Assembly: GCA_949152475.1 (NCBI GenBank)
Contig: OX424560.1
Span: forward strand, 20,089,106 to 20,153,105
Direction: 5' to 3'
Origin: Terebella lapidaria
Lineage: Eukaryota; Annelida; Polychaeta; Terebellida; Terebellidae
DNA: 64,000 nt
Position numbers and translations under genes: made by a program. The notes below the pieces were generated by a model that saw only the letters and a list, made by a program, of their open reading frames with translations, searched no databases and was not told the origin of the DNA. Positions 23,920 through 37,124 of this stretch are shown here, one piece after another; positions within the stretch are counted from its first letter, which is position 1; each line of letters starts with the position of its first letter.

Positions 23920-26900
23920 TTTTGTTTTTATTAGTTCACCGTCGTTTTAGACGAAGAACAATGGCTCATTATCTCTGGATTTCTACTTTCTTAAGGAGAT
24001 TCCCGCTGTGAGATGTCTATTGTTAGCGTTGAGACCCCAAGTGAATGGCCTGTTTATGACAGACATTCAGCTAACGCGTTTTCCGCTTTGGTATTTGGTA
24101 TGCTGTTTAAACTCTTCGAAGCAAAGATCACTTGATCACATTCCTTCAATTGTTTATTGACAATTCACTTTTCCATTCACATGCCGGTCGGAAATCGTTA
24201 CCTTGCAGTAAAAACCCAGCGTGGATTCCACTTTCATATCAAGTTTATGTTTTACTACAAAATGTTTTTACGTATCGCACAAAACCCAGACGCCAATCAA
24301 TTGTCTTAACGATATTCAATTTGCCTGGCGCACGTTCTGAAACCTAACCCCTTTTTTATCAAGATAGATAATAGTTTTCTGGAAGAAACCCTCATGCTCC
24401 CAACCGAAAAATAATAATATGTGGATGATATCTGAAAAGCGAAATAAATTGATGTAAAAATACATGTTCTAAGATACTTTGCAGAGATACATATATGTAT
24501 GATTTTCCACGAGAGAAAGGAATATACAAGTAGGTGAAAAGAAATCATATATAAAAGAAATAAAAAAGAATAAATACTAGATGGAAAGAAATAACATGTA
24601 AAAAAATATCGCGAAATTTGATATGTGGCAATCAATATTCTACAATCACCAGAGCTCGCATAACATATATACATTGTATATCACATAGTGCAGGATATAT
24701 AAAAAATATACAGAATTCTTCTGTACCGGATCTTGATACAATTTCCAAGTACGATTATGGAGCCGACGTTTTTACATAAATAACATACGATAACATTTGC
24801 GACGAATATCGATGTTTTGATCATGATGCTCCGCCTGATCATGCAAGTTGTGTATTTTTTCGCCACATTCACAAAAAAGAGAGTTTATATTAACACGAAG
24901 AATCTTCACTTCGACCACTCTGCGTCCATGCCTGTTATTCGGCCATATCAGCGGGCTACAGATCCGCGTTTACAGGGGGTTCGACATAAATTTCCCAAAC
25001 GCTCTTCTGGATAAGTTCAATGAACGATGAAATCAGCAAGTAAGCAAGCCCGGTAGCATGACATTCCTCATGTATCCATTTTGAGTTTTTTTCATTCTAT
25101 CGATAGTGTATGTGGTGGGTCCCATAAACAAAACCAAATTATACACTCGAGTTCCGTTCGGAACTCAGACAACAAACAGATGTCTGATATATATGTTATT
25201 TTGGTGGAGATGATAATGGTATTTTCTTTTCATTATGGTGTCAGAACAAATTGTTAGTGGAAACAGTGTTTATCTAGCGGTTTCAAGCACAATATCCCAC
25301 ATAACATGGTACGCAACGTAATACTCCATGGAAATTGTTTTGGTTTTTTTGCCAATTCCAAATTGAAATATCTTGATTTTTCACGGTATATGGAGATGCA
25401 TTATGTATCTGAATGAATGGCTCTTGTGAATCTGAACTAAAATACTACTAACTTTCTTCCATTCTGATGAATAAAAATGGAACCCGTACGAAGTATAAAG
25501 TCCAGAGTCAGGGAAAATCCAAACAATTGTATGAAATTGTATGAACCTCCATATATGGCCGTAATAAAGGATGTGAAACCAGGTGTTCCGTAAAGAGTGA
25601 GCATTTCCTGTTCCACATGCGGCACCTGTCATGAATTTCAAACAAAATTAATGTACAAACCAGTCCTGCTGTGTGTTTGTCACGATGTTATATGGGATTG
25701 GTGTCGGTTGAATGAGTGGCATTTGGCACTTTGGTACCCATTCAGAGGGCTGAGTTATGACCTTTTTTTATTTCTCTCGGATCCTCAAGCAATCATCAAT
25801 ATGATATTATGCATTCGAAAACATAAACGTTGGATTGAATATTCTCTTCAATGAGGAATTATGGGTAAGTTTGGATCATTTTGTGTCATTGTTATCGAGA
25901 TAAAGTTTCAAGAATAAAACAAGATATATCGTTTCTGGAATTTCGTTCATTCATGAGCGAACTGATGTGCATCTTTCTGATCTGCAAGAATGTGGGGGTT
26001 CACAACCTCTCTGCTATATGTTGTCACGGTTGTAAAATTCTGCGAATTGGAAAAGGTTCAATTATATTAAATTCACAAATCTGAAATTTTATGGATTTTT
26101 TATTCTAAAGAAATTTGAAATGGTAAGTACGGTAAATGGGAGTATGGTAGAGAAATCTGACATGAAAAAATCCATTATATGGATTATATGGATGCTTGTG
26201 GCTAATCTGAAAGTATATGTGTTTCATCCATTATCGAACGGATATAGTATGGTATGGAATTTGATATAAAATATCCATTATAATACTGAATAATATGGAT
26301 GCATGTAGCGCGAAAGCGACCATGGTGAATCTCCATATTTTTTTCATATGGAATCATGCAAACCAATTCATTAGTGAATGAAAACAACTTTAGAAGAATA
26401 TATGAATCTTGTTTGTTTTCAAAATTGATTGGCCTGAAAATAATTACCCATTTTTTTGGTATGTATGTAAATCTAACCATACATAATGGTTGTTAAACAT
26501 GATGTTATTCGTTGGGTTTTTTTTTTCAAAGAAAAATAATGTTGAAGGTATATGAACATTTATTTGAGACAATTAAATCAGCCAAGTGGATTTCATCTCT
26601 CTCTTTCGTCATGTTCCTTGGTTGAAAGGCAAGTCTGACCAGTGATTTATATGAGGGCATACCGAGAACTGAATGAACATTTACATGTAGACTCAATGAT
26701 CTTTTTCGAACATGAAAGGCATGTTGTTAGTATATCAATATTCATAAATCAATTCATGATTCAACGCCTACACATTTACCATGGTCATTCGGGGACTCAT
26801 CTATCTGATAGGGATGTAATTGAAAAAAATAATGAGGAAGTGGGCCGTAGAGTGTGAGCACATTTATCAATCGAGAATAATGAGGAATTAGTATTATATC

Positions 26901-28800
26901 ACACATCTTTACGTTAGAAACATCTTTCACTGCAAAGAACCGCCTGGCATGCATTATCAGTATACGTTCAAGTTACTGAATTGCACACGATGAATAAATT
27001 CGCATTCTTACATTTTAGTTTTGTAGTACTTTTTGTGGTGTTGTAGTGGAATTTATGATATCAGAAAGCAGCTGTGGATCTACCATGGTGCCTACATTTA
27101 TTATATACGATAGTAGGGTTGATAGTGACTGTCATATCTTATCTCTAATAAATCATTATTATAAATATGATGTTATTTTTTATATCTAGATTAGACTCAT
27201 TTTCACATAGAGTATCGTCTTTCATTGATGAAACAATTGCCTCTGATGGATTCGGTTCCTTACATCGAACCAATTTTCATTTGGAAGTTTCAAGTTTGTA
27301 TCACACATGACATCTGAGTCATCTTGAGTGGACTGTAATGGAGACGAGATGATTCATGACCAACAGACAAAACAATGGCAGATAATGACCATAAACGTGT
27401 ACCATATGGTCTCGAGATAATTTGGATTAATTGAGTCACACATGACATTAATGGGATATGTCAACACTTAATGCACCGTTGTATAGATGGATGATGGTTC
27501 ACACATTTGGGGGTATTTGTACTCACATAAAACATTGAGATCCATTGGCTGAATCTGTTGAAAAATAATAATACGACCATCACGCCTCTGCCCAATTGAT
27601 GTAGAGCATGATTATTTGTTATCCGAATTCGCAAGAAGCAAACAACAGTGTTCAGATTAAACGGAAGGTTGAGAAACAGTTAATGGCGATCATAAGACGA
27701 TCATTCATTCAAATCCACCCTAATCATTATTGATTTTTATTAATGAATAGTACTGCTGCTCGTGATTTCATACTCATATACAATACACATACTGGTATAA
27801 TATATGCTGGTTTTAAAGTTACTGGAAGATCAATATTAGTGTATATATGTGAATATTGTAATGTGGCATGTAAATGAAACAAAAAACGTGGAAATATTCC
27901 AGTCTCCTAATATCTCCATGTTCCGTACACATGAATTGCCATGATTCATCGCTCACATTACTACTTACTACAACTTATGAAAAACAAGAATTTCTTATCA
28001 TCATAAACATCACATACCCTAACATTTTCATTCGGGAAGATTAATGGAATTGTTAACGACGTGAATTTTCGTCCATGGTTGGTGTTTTCGTGGTTGTGGG
28101 AGCTTATAATCTCTTCCATATGTGAGATGTTATGAAAGAACACACTGGTGAAACGCTAAATCCAATCATAACTTCAATAGAATAAGATTCATTCGAAGAC
28201 ATTCACAATCGTTCAATGAAATCGTACACTTTGTCATGTACGTGTTCTATATACGATAATGTAAATAATAAGAATTCTGAGCGATGAATGCAGTGCATGG
28301 TATGTTTCGGCATAATTTGTAAACACGCACATTTGCTGACTAAACAAGTCATGATTCGGACCTTGGATGGTATGAATTTATCCAGCATCAATACAGTGTT
28401 TAATTTGAAAAAAAAACGGCTATAAAGCCCCCAGCATTGCCAAAAGATACCAAGGTTACCGAGGTTCAAAAATACTTATCTGCTACAAGGCTAATTGTTG
28501 CAAAATGAGATACCAGGCCAAAGTCTGTGTATGTACATATTCCAGCAATCAATCTCGATCCTGGAAAAAAAATGTCAATGCACAAGGACAGTTTATTGAT
28601 GATTAGCATTATCTGTCAGGCAAATGTACAACTACAATCCTATGCTGAATTACAGTAGTTGAGGAATTACAGTAGTTGAGACCTACTGAGATGGATATGT
28701 TTTGCGGTGAACCTCTTTGTTAATTTTCAGATCATGTGACACTGTGTTCATTATCAAGTACACGACCATAAACTATAATAGCTTTCACATTCTCACTTAT
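23920..28800 (+). repeat. Array unit 1, old and diverged
   Basis: Segments in order: A (23920-24350, closest relative at 61160-61720), CDE (24704-25307), G (25710), K (26600-27090), L (27120-27500), M (about 27960-28150) and N (28290-28490). About 4.1 kb separates this CDE from the next. It lacks a clear H segment. No coding region was found; the open frames present are short and without motifs. Confidence 0.7.
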
Positions 28801-31390
28801 AATATCAGAGATGTCGGATAATCGGTGTAGATGCTTTTACAGAAATAACGTATATATCGATGTTCAGATCATGATGCTCCACGAGATATACGCGTTAACA
28901 AATATGTATGTCCGTTTGCTACAGTCAGAAAGAGAGATTTGATACGAATACAGAACATCCTACAATTCGACATTTGTTATGCGATAACAGCATGCTGCGA
29001 ATCCGAGTTTACAAGGGATATGGGAGAAATATTCTTCTAGAGTTCAATGAACGATGGATTAAGTAAGCAGGCAGTGCAGCGTAACATGTATCCGTTTTTT
29101 AGTTTTCTCTATTATGTGTGGTGGGCCCTATAAACAGTAGCAAATTATACTCAAATTTCGTTTGAAAATTTTCAAAACCGTTTACTGATATAATGTATAT
29201 GGTATTCTGGTAGGCATGATAATGGTATTTTATTTTCATTATGGTGCAAGAATAACTCGTTAGTGGAAACAGTGCTTGACTAGTGGTATCCAGTACAATA
29301 TATCACAAAACACTGAACAAAACGATTACGTTATGAAATATGTTTGTTTACACCGATTAATTTAATCATAAAAGTGAGCATAGATGAGATAAAACTGATT
29401 TTGATTGAAATGTATGACAGGTAATTTGAAATAAACAATGCTTGGATGAGTATTAGACAACAGCTGGATAGATCGGTGGGCCACTACGTAAGTTAAAGGT
29501 ACATGCTGTATAAATAATATTCATGGATATTATAAATAAACGAGTGGTGATTGAATGAGTGGCACTTGGCATTTTACCACCTGGGTCTGCACATGTTATA
29601 TTCATAATATCTCAACAAAAATAATGTGTTTGACAATCCACGAAAACACCGATGAGGGGTTAGGAATACACTCAATTGCATTGTGTTCTAAACACTAATT
29701 GCATGTGTCGGTCGATCAGTGCATGATTTTGATGATACCTATCGAGAACGTAACGTTAAACACATTTGGGACAGACACGAAACCCGACCAAACATTCCTG
29801 TCTGAAAATTCCTGTCTGAAGCCACATGGGCGTCGTCAGGGCAGACAGTGAATAGAAAAAAAAATTTGGCTCATCCTCAGTTAGCTGTCCTCCAATAAAG
29901 CTAGTAGTGGTGAAATAATAATGACAGTAACCTAACCTAAAAAAACAAGGAAATAAAAAACCAAAAAAAATTAAAAGTTGTGTGTAAAAACATGTAACAC
30001 AAGTTCAAGTTAATATTATAACAATAAAAATATTCAGCTGTCAATGAAATTATATCCATGTTGTATAGATATAATAATTTTTTTCAAGTCTAATTTGTTG
30101 TATTATGTGTCACTACGGATGTACTGAAATTTGCTCATTATGCACTATACAGGTCACAATAAATTGCATAAGATATAAGGTAATTCTGGTGATGTACAGA
30201 GAGGCAGTTGCGGGCCTTTCCCCATTCACCCACGTTTTGACGTAGACTGCAAGATACTTTATCAGTACGTCAATATTCGGTGCTATATTATTTCATTCCA
30301 GCACAGATACAAATTTGCAAAAATATAATGTTAGTATTCACCAAATGTAACATTGTCTATGTAAAGACATGTTTTGTCCACACAGGTCACTGGACTATTC
30401 CACGAAAGCTCGATTGTAACTGGTGGTGAAGGGGATGTTAGAGATACATGTGTGAGAGGGTTGGACATAATGAGGTTGGCGATGATGAATTATCAGCAGG
30501 TATAAAAATGACACGTAATTAGATACCCAGCATAATTTGTGTTATTAAACCACACAGCACATTAACGGTATACACCAATCTTAATGAATGGGCCTCTGTA
30601 TGTAACGATGCATCTGTATGTAACGATGCCTTTGTATGGAAGGATGTATCATCTGTCGAATATGATCCTTCCGGTGACATCAAAAACAAAATGATCTATT
30701 ATTGAGAAAATAATGACACTCACTAACAAGGTTATGTTTGTATTGTATAACCGAAAACAAATAGTTCTCGTCTTTGCATATGTATTATACTTATTTACCA
30801 TACATATATATTGCTGTCATTGATGTTTACGTGATGTTAGTTTTTTTCAATACTGCTAAAATAGCGGCAAACCACAACTTACCTGCTCGAAAACTGGTGT
30901 TCTGATATATTCTCTCATTCTCTCATGCAATTTTAACATCATATTATACACATGTAAGTCACATAATCACCACGTTGTCGATTGCGAAAGCGGGGGGCAT
31001 CAACTCTCATTGCCCTAGAGGAGTTGCAGGGTATGGAACATGTCTGAGACCACTTTCAGACTTTGAATGTTATGAAAGAACGCACCTGTACACTGATGTG
31101 CTTCACTGAATAATCCACACAACTTTCAAATGTATAGTAATATCCACTATGTTACTGCACAAAAACGTCTACAGTGGATGCGTTGGGACTAAATCAAACA
31201 CAAGCTACATGTAGCATAGGTTTTAAGTATTGTCGTTAAATTTATGAACACGTGTTCGATTCCCATCTCTGTAGCAATTCAGTCAGGTGAAGTTCACCTT
31301 TTTGCAAATCATCATGTTTTTGGTTTATTACAAGTCTGAAGGATGATCTCTATGATGACATGAAGAGTACTGGTTCTGGACTCAATCATC

Positions 31391-32350
31391 ATCTATGGGG
31401 GGGGGGGGGGAGGTTATTGCATCACGACTTGACTCATGTCTGTCTGTCTGTCTGTCTGTCTACCCGTCTGTATGTCTTCGCGCAAAACTTGAAGACAATT
31501 GTTCTGCTCAAATTGAAACTTATGGGAATGAAGTGGTATGGTAGTGGCTCAGGCCTCTTCATTTTTTTGTGAAAATCGATTGTTATGGCTACTGAAAAAG
31601 TGAAATTTACATAATTGGCTACATAATTGATCAGAACTCCGGTTCTAATCAAAATGATATTTTTTTTACAAATAGTTTTGTATTTTCCTATGGCCAATTC
31701 TTTATTCCGTCTCGAGATAGAGGGACCTTATGGAATATAGAGGAACAACAGCATAAGTCACGAAATTTCGTCTTGTGGGCCAGTTTATAATCCTTTTGAA
31801 CCATTTTCGTTCAGAAGAAGTGCCTTGATAATACGAACATTACTGTGAAGTTTCAGACTTCTATCAGAATTAAGCGATAAGTTCAAGGTTATAGAAAATA
31901 AAATTGCAATAATTGAAAAAAAAATGCAATAACTCCACTTTTATCTGTGATCACTTTTTCCTAATATTTTTGTGTTTTTCTCTTGCCAATTCGCCCATCA
32001 CTTACTATGTGACCAACGGTCGTAAGGCCAAAATTTTCTATTATCGCCCTAAGTCGAAAATATCGGGGGTCATCAGGTGAAACGACCAATTTGTAATATT
32101 TCAAGTAGTTGTAATTCATGAACACGCTGACGATAATCAAAAGAATAATGAAAATTATGTATGCAAATCTGAGAAGGCATGCTAAATTTGGGAGATCAGC
32201 AACAAGAGTTCAGGTCATCGTCGAGATTAAGATCAAAATCGCCCAAAATCGAAAATGTAAGAGTCCTCCGGGTTAACTATTGTGAGTACTAAGTAATACT
32301 TAGCGGCAATGGTTTGCAATTTTTGATTTTTGATTGTCTTGTTTTAAACA
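31391..32350 (+). mobile_element. ~0.96-kb insertion of unknown type splitting a K segment
   Basis: The K segment runs normally to '...ACTCAATCATCATC' at about 31390 and resumes at 'ATTCATAAATCAATTATCG' near 32373; other K copies lack the DNA between. The insert opens with a 14-G run (31397-31410) and a (TGTC)6 repeat (31437-31460). It contains 'GGGGTCATCAGGTGAAACGACC'-like sequence near 32066, related to a block near 4228. No terminal inverted repeats, coding frame or clear target duplication were seen, so the class is unknown. Confidence 0.55.
31437..31460 (+). repeat. (TGTC)6 microsatellite
   Basis: Six perfect TGTC units near the left end of the 0.96-kb insertion. Confidence 0.9.
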
Positions 32351-34525
32351 CGAAATATCTCTCATAGCTCTAGGTATATTCATAAATCAATTATCGTCCG
32401 TGATGATACCAAGGTCGATATTTCAGCTGTCTGCTATAGATATACTTGTAGAATAAAGAACAAGTGGACCAAAGCAAATGTACACATTTATCAATCGCAC
32501 ACAATTGTGGAGCCAGTATCATACTTCGCATCTTTCTTTCACTAACATTTGTTACTGTCAAGCATTATCAGTATAAAGTTGAAGCTTCTAAACCACACGA
32601 TATCTGAACCACTATTATATGGTAAAGCAGCTGTCGACCTGCTGTAGACAGTGCCTATATTTGTGTACTTTTAGCATGATAGTGAATGACGTCTCTGACC
32701 TCTGATGAATAGTTATTATGAATAGGTTGTTATGTTTTTTATAGCTAGACAAGACCCATTTTATTCATAATATCGTCTTGCACTGAAGAAAAAAATGTCT
32801 CCCATCAAACGAATTCTAATTTGAAGGATTGTATCTTGATATTACACAGGTTGTCTGACTCAGGCAGAGTGCACTGGGGGTGGAGAAGAGATGATTTTGA
32901 TAGAACATTGGCAGATAATGTCCATAGCAGAGTACCATACGGCGTCCAGATAAGTTGTGTTAATTGAGTCACGAATGACATTAATGATAGTTGTTAACCT
33001 TAAAGGACCGTTTTATAGATGGATTATTGTCCACATTTGACTCACATATGTCAATGGGAGTACCTCAAGAACTGAAATGATATGTTTTGGCATAATTTGG
33101 AAATAACAAGAACATATGATGACTAGTCTATGATTTGGACTCCAATTTTCTCAGCATCAAAATAATGTTCGCACTGTGAATACCAATATAAAGCCCCTAG
33201 CGTTGGGAAAGATACCAAGGTTCAGAAATGTTTGTCTACTACAAAGATAATTTTTGCAAAACGAGATACCACGCCAAAGCTTATGTACATATTTTATCAA
33301 TCAGTCAGACCGGATCATGATAACAAATACAAACACGATTAGGATGTAGCTGCTTTTACACAAATAATGTGCAAAACATTCCCGATGGGTATCGATGTTT
33401 AGGTCTTGATACTCCGCTAGGTATACACTTCATGAAAATTGGTATATTTTTTTGTTACAGTTACGAAAGGAAAGTTGATACGAACAGAACAATTCTCCAG
33501 TTCGACCACGTTGCGTCCATGCCTTTAGTTCGGCGATAACAGCACGCTACATATCATCGTTTTCATGGGATATGACAGAAATGCTTTTCTGGATAAGTTC
33601 AATGAACGATGAAGTAAGTGAGCCCTGGCAGCATAAAATTTCTCACGTGTCTATTTTTGGTTTTTTTTCTTATTATGTGCGGTGTGTCCCATCAAAAAAG
33701 CAAATTACACACTCGAGTTTCATTCAGAAAATTTCAAAACTGTTCACTGATATATATATGTTATTTTGGTAGAGATAATAATAATGCTTTCTTTTCATTA
33801 TGGTGCAAGAATAAATCTTCAGTGGAATCAATGCTTATCTTGTGATATCCAGCACAGTACCTCACAAAACACTGTTAAGAAAAGATTGCTTTATGAAATC
33901 TGATTACCGATTACTAAATTGAAGCACCTTCGTTTACAGGTTGCCTAATTTGTTTACTACAAGATGCATAGATGAGATGAATTTTTTTTGGAAAGCATAC
34001 TTGGAAGTGAATGAAAAATATTTGGATGGACCAGTGGGTGTGTATCAATGTATGTGAGCTAAACGTTGCTAAGGCATGTAAAAAATGTTCATGGCTATTA
34101 CATGAATAATGGTCAAATGTATGGCAGTAACCTGATCGAAAAACCACGCATTACATCTATGTGATACATTTTATTGATATATTGCAGAATCAAATCGATT
34201 CTTGTGAAATGAATGATAATTACTTTTGTGTTCTCAAAGTGAGAAACCGAGTGTTGGATGACTGAGTGGCACTTGATATTTTGGCACATGGGTCTGCACT
34301 TGCCATATTAATAATATCAAAACAATGATAATGTATGGGACAATCCCTGAAAACACCAAGGAGGAATACAGTCTAAATTGTATTTTGTTCCAAACGCAAA
34401 TTGCGTTTATCGATCGACCTATCACTGCCAGTGCATGATTCAAATGATATCTGTATAGAACCTAACGTCAAACACATTTGGAACAGAGACAAAGCCCCAC
34501 CAAACATTCTTGTCTGAAGCTACAC

Positions 34526-34762
34526 CACAGTCCCTTGTTACGAAAATGCCTTGGTTATTGCTGTATATTTTTCCGAAGGAAAAGTTACGAAACTCTGCGC
34601 GGCCGCTACAATGTACGATTTCATTCCGTTTGCTTTATCCGACGTTGCCGAAAATTAGCTCGGCAACGTTGGACAAGGAATATACACATTCACGTAGTTT
34701 CATAACTTCTCGTTTCTCGCCAATGAGAAACACTAGAACATTTTATGTAACAAGTGACTAAG
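34526..34762. mobile_element. 237-bp MITE with ~23-bp terminal inverted repeats
   Basis: The ends are inverted copies: CACAGTCCCTTGTTACGAAA at the left against CTTAGTCACTTGTTACATAA read inward from the right, 23-24 bases with about four mismatches and one gap. It is flanked by imperfect 8-bp direct repeats, AGCTACAC (34518-34525) and AGCCACGA (34763-34770). The matching stretch of unit 2 near 29820 has only one such site and no insert, giving an empty-site control. A central palindrome lies at about 34638-34671 (stem CCGACGTTGCCGA). Eight-base target duplications suggest a hAT-type non-autonomous element; that class call is inference. No coding frame. Confidence 0.75.
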
Positions 34763-35894
34763 AGCCACGAGAGCGTCATCAGCACCGACAGTGAATAGAA
34801 TCGAAATAATTTTGACACCCTTAACTGTATTTACATGAGGATAACAAAAAATTATATAGAAGTCCGGACTTCGCATATCCTCAGTCGGCGGCCCTCCCAT
34901 AAAGCCCCTACTGGTGAAATAGTTATGGCAGTAACTTAATTGAAAAGCAAATAAGAGGAAAAACACCGAATAGAAATGGATGAATAAGCTTTCGAAACTA
35001 ATGTGTAAACTAATGTAATATATTTGTAATTCAATGTTGTAACAATACGAATATTCAGCTGTCAATGGAATTATTATCCATGTTGTATATATGAAATGAA
35101 TTAATTCAAGTCTAATTTGTTGCTGTATTATGTTTTACTATGGATGTACTGGAATACACTCATACTATCCATTACGGGTCTACAATATATCACATAGTTG
35201 TGATAGTTGCTATTCTTGTGATATACAGGGAAGCATCTGTGGGTTATTAACCTGTAACCTACGTTTCAAAGTTCATGTACTTGGTAGGCAATTTGAAAAC
35301 GTAGAGACACTGAAAAGGTAAAACACTTCATCAGTACGTAAATTTTCTGTGCTACATGTATTTTTCATTCCCATGTAAATACAAATTTGCAAAACGATAA
35401 TATTAGCACTCAAGGATTTAACACTGCCTATGTTAAGATATGTTTTGTTCATACATGTCATTGGAGTTGAGTCACTATTTCATGATAGCTCCTGCTATCA
35501 TGTAACTGGTAACTTGGGGTTACGCTGTTGTTAGGGATACATGTGCGAGAGAGATTGACATGATGAGGTTGGCGATGATTAATTACCAGCAGGTATAAAA
35601 CCGGCACGTAATTAGAAACCTGAGTTAATTATTTTGTGTTATTAAATCACACAACACATTAACCGGATACATCAACCTTAATGAATGTATCACTATATGG
35701 AAGGATGTCGCATCTGTTGAATAATTCCCTTCAGTGACAACAATACCCAAATGGTCAGTTATTGTTATATATGTTATATAGGTATTTATTAGCGTTATAT
35801 CTGTGTAACACCGAAAACAAATAGTTCTTCTTTCTGAATAGTCATTATTCAGTGCCTTAGAATTTTCAACTTCGCAATGCCTATCTATCATTGC

Positions 35895-36515
35895 CGGGCC
35901 CCCCCCCAGGGCCGCGGCTTACTGGAGATACATTGAAAATTTACGTGGAAACTGGTATTATCGCCGGGAAGTTCGATGGGACTATTCAAACCCGTACGTT
36001 GTTTTCTTACTGCAAGTTTCAGAACTTCTACCACCATTCGATAGATGTAGACACTCTACAGGGAAACACTCATGCACGTCAAATTTTACTGTTGATCACT
36101 GGTTCAACATCTGATATGGCACTGTGATCAACATTCGATATGGGGACCCTATATCAATAATTTCACATACATACATTAAGTATTGCTTACTGTTAAATAC
36201 ACCCGTTTTAAGGCATTGATTTACTTAAATTGAAAATTTGGAATATTAATTTGTTATAGATCGATTTGGTTTATAATAATCTATATAGTTTCGATTACAG
36301 TAACTGTATCACTGATGCCAATTCATTTAACTTTCTTTGTCAATATCAATATTTATTCTGTGTAAATTATAACATGGGCTAGTGTAAAAGAGCGCACAGA
36401 CTAGACCTAGCTAGGCCTACTGTTCTCAAAATCATTTATTCGAATCAGTCACGTATCCCTTTCAACTGTGAATTATACGAATCATGGGCCCCGGTTATTC
36501 TTGATGCCTAGCATC
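35895..36515. mobile_element. ~0.6-kb insertion private to unit 3
   Basis: Unit 3 aligns with unit 2 up to about 35870 (unit 2: about 30790) and again from about 36540 (unit 2: about 30830), so roughly 620 bases are extra. The insert begins with 'GCCGGG' and a 9-C run and ends near 'GGGCCCCGG', so both ends are GC-rich. I could not establish terminal inverted repeats or a target duplication. The short open frame at its left end has no recognisable motif. Confidence 0.5.
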
Positions 36516-37082
36516 TGCGGTTTTACTTGTTATATCTTGCCGTTAACCTGATGTTATTTTTTGTCAACACTGCCACAATAGCAGCAAAATACACCATATC
36601 TCCTTGGAAAATGGTGTTCTGACAAACTGCCTCAAGAGAATGAGCTCTTTACCATATACTAACATGAAGGTCGAATGCAATATTAAAATAAGCATTGCAA
36701 GTCACTTAATCGCCACCTGTTCGATCGCGAAGACAAGGGGCAGAAACCGGCATAGTCACGGGTGAGCTACAAAACACTTGGCATGTCTACGATATCTTCC
36801 TTAGGTTGAATGATAAGGAAGAAAACACCAGCAGACGGAAATGCTTCACTGGTAAACCCCACAATTTTCAGACCAATTTCCTCAATTTCACTTCACAAAC
36901 GTCTACAGTCGATGTGCTGGGACGAAATCATCCAGAAACTGCAGAAGGTATGGTAGGTTTTCAAAGTCTTTAAATTTCTAAACGTAAAATTCGATTGCAA
37001 TCTAATCTTGGTATCAATTTAGCCAGGAGGACTCCATCTTGTTTCAAATCATCACGTGTATGCTGGAACGAAAACCTGAATC

Positions 37083-37124
37083 ATGAATAACGAATAATGA
37101 ATAATGAATAATGAATAACGAATA
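37083..37124 (+). repeat. 7-bp minisatellite (AATAATG-type, about 6 copies)
   Basis: Six near-identical heptamers, varying between GAATAAC and GAATAAT, at the left edge of a K segment. The related K copy at about 48613 has a single such unit, so the run has expanded locally. Confidence 0.85.

Larger units (their letters stand above)
28801..33310 (+). repeat. Array unit 2
   Basis: CDE (about 28820-29310), G (29550), an H-like part (30090-30790), K (31345, split by an insertion at 31391-32350), L (32650) and N (33085-33300). Its closest partner is unit 3: 30090-30790 aligns throughout with 35110-35860. About 4.5 kb including the insertion. Confidence 0.7.

Noticed and set aside
24306-24674. 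122-codon minus-strand open frame rich in Phe, Tyr and Ser
   Set aside because: Low-complexity translation of A/T-rich DNA with no conserved features.
31250-31272. tRNA-like B box (GTTCGATTCCC), possible tRNA-derived SINE
   Set aside because: No matching A box or cloverleaf upstream, and the related copy near 37000 lacks the motif.
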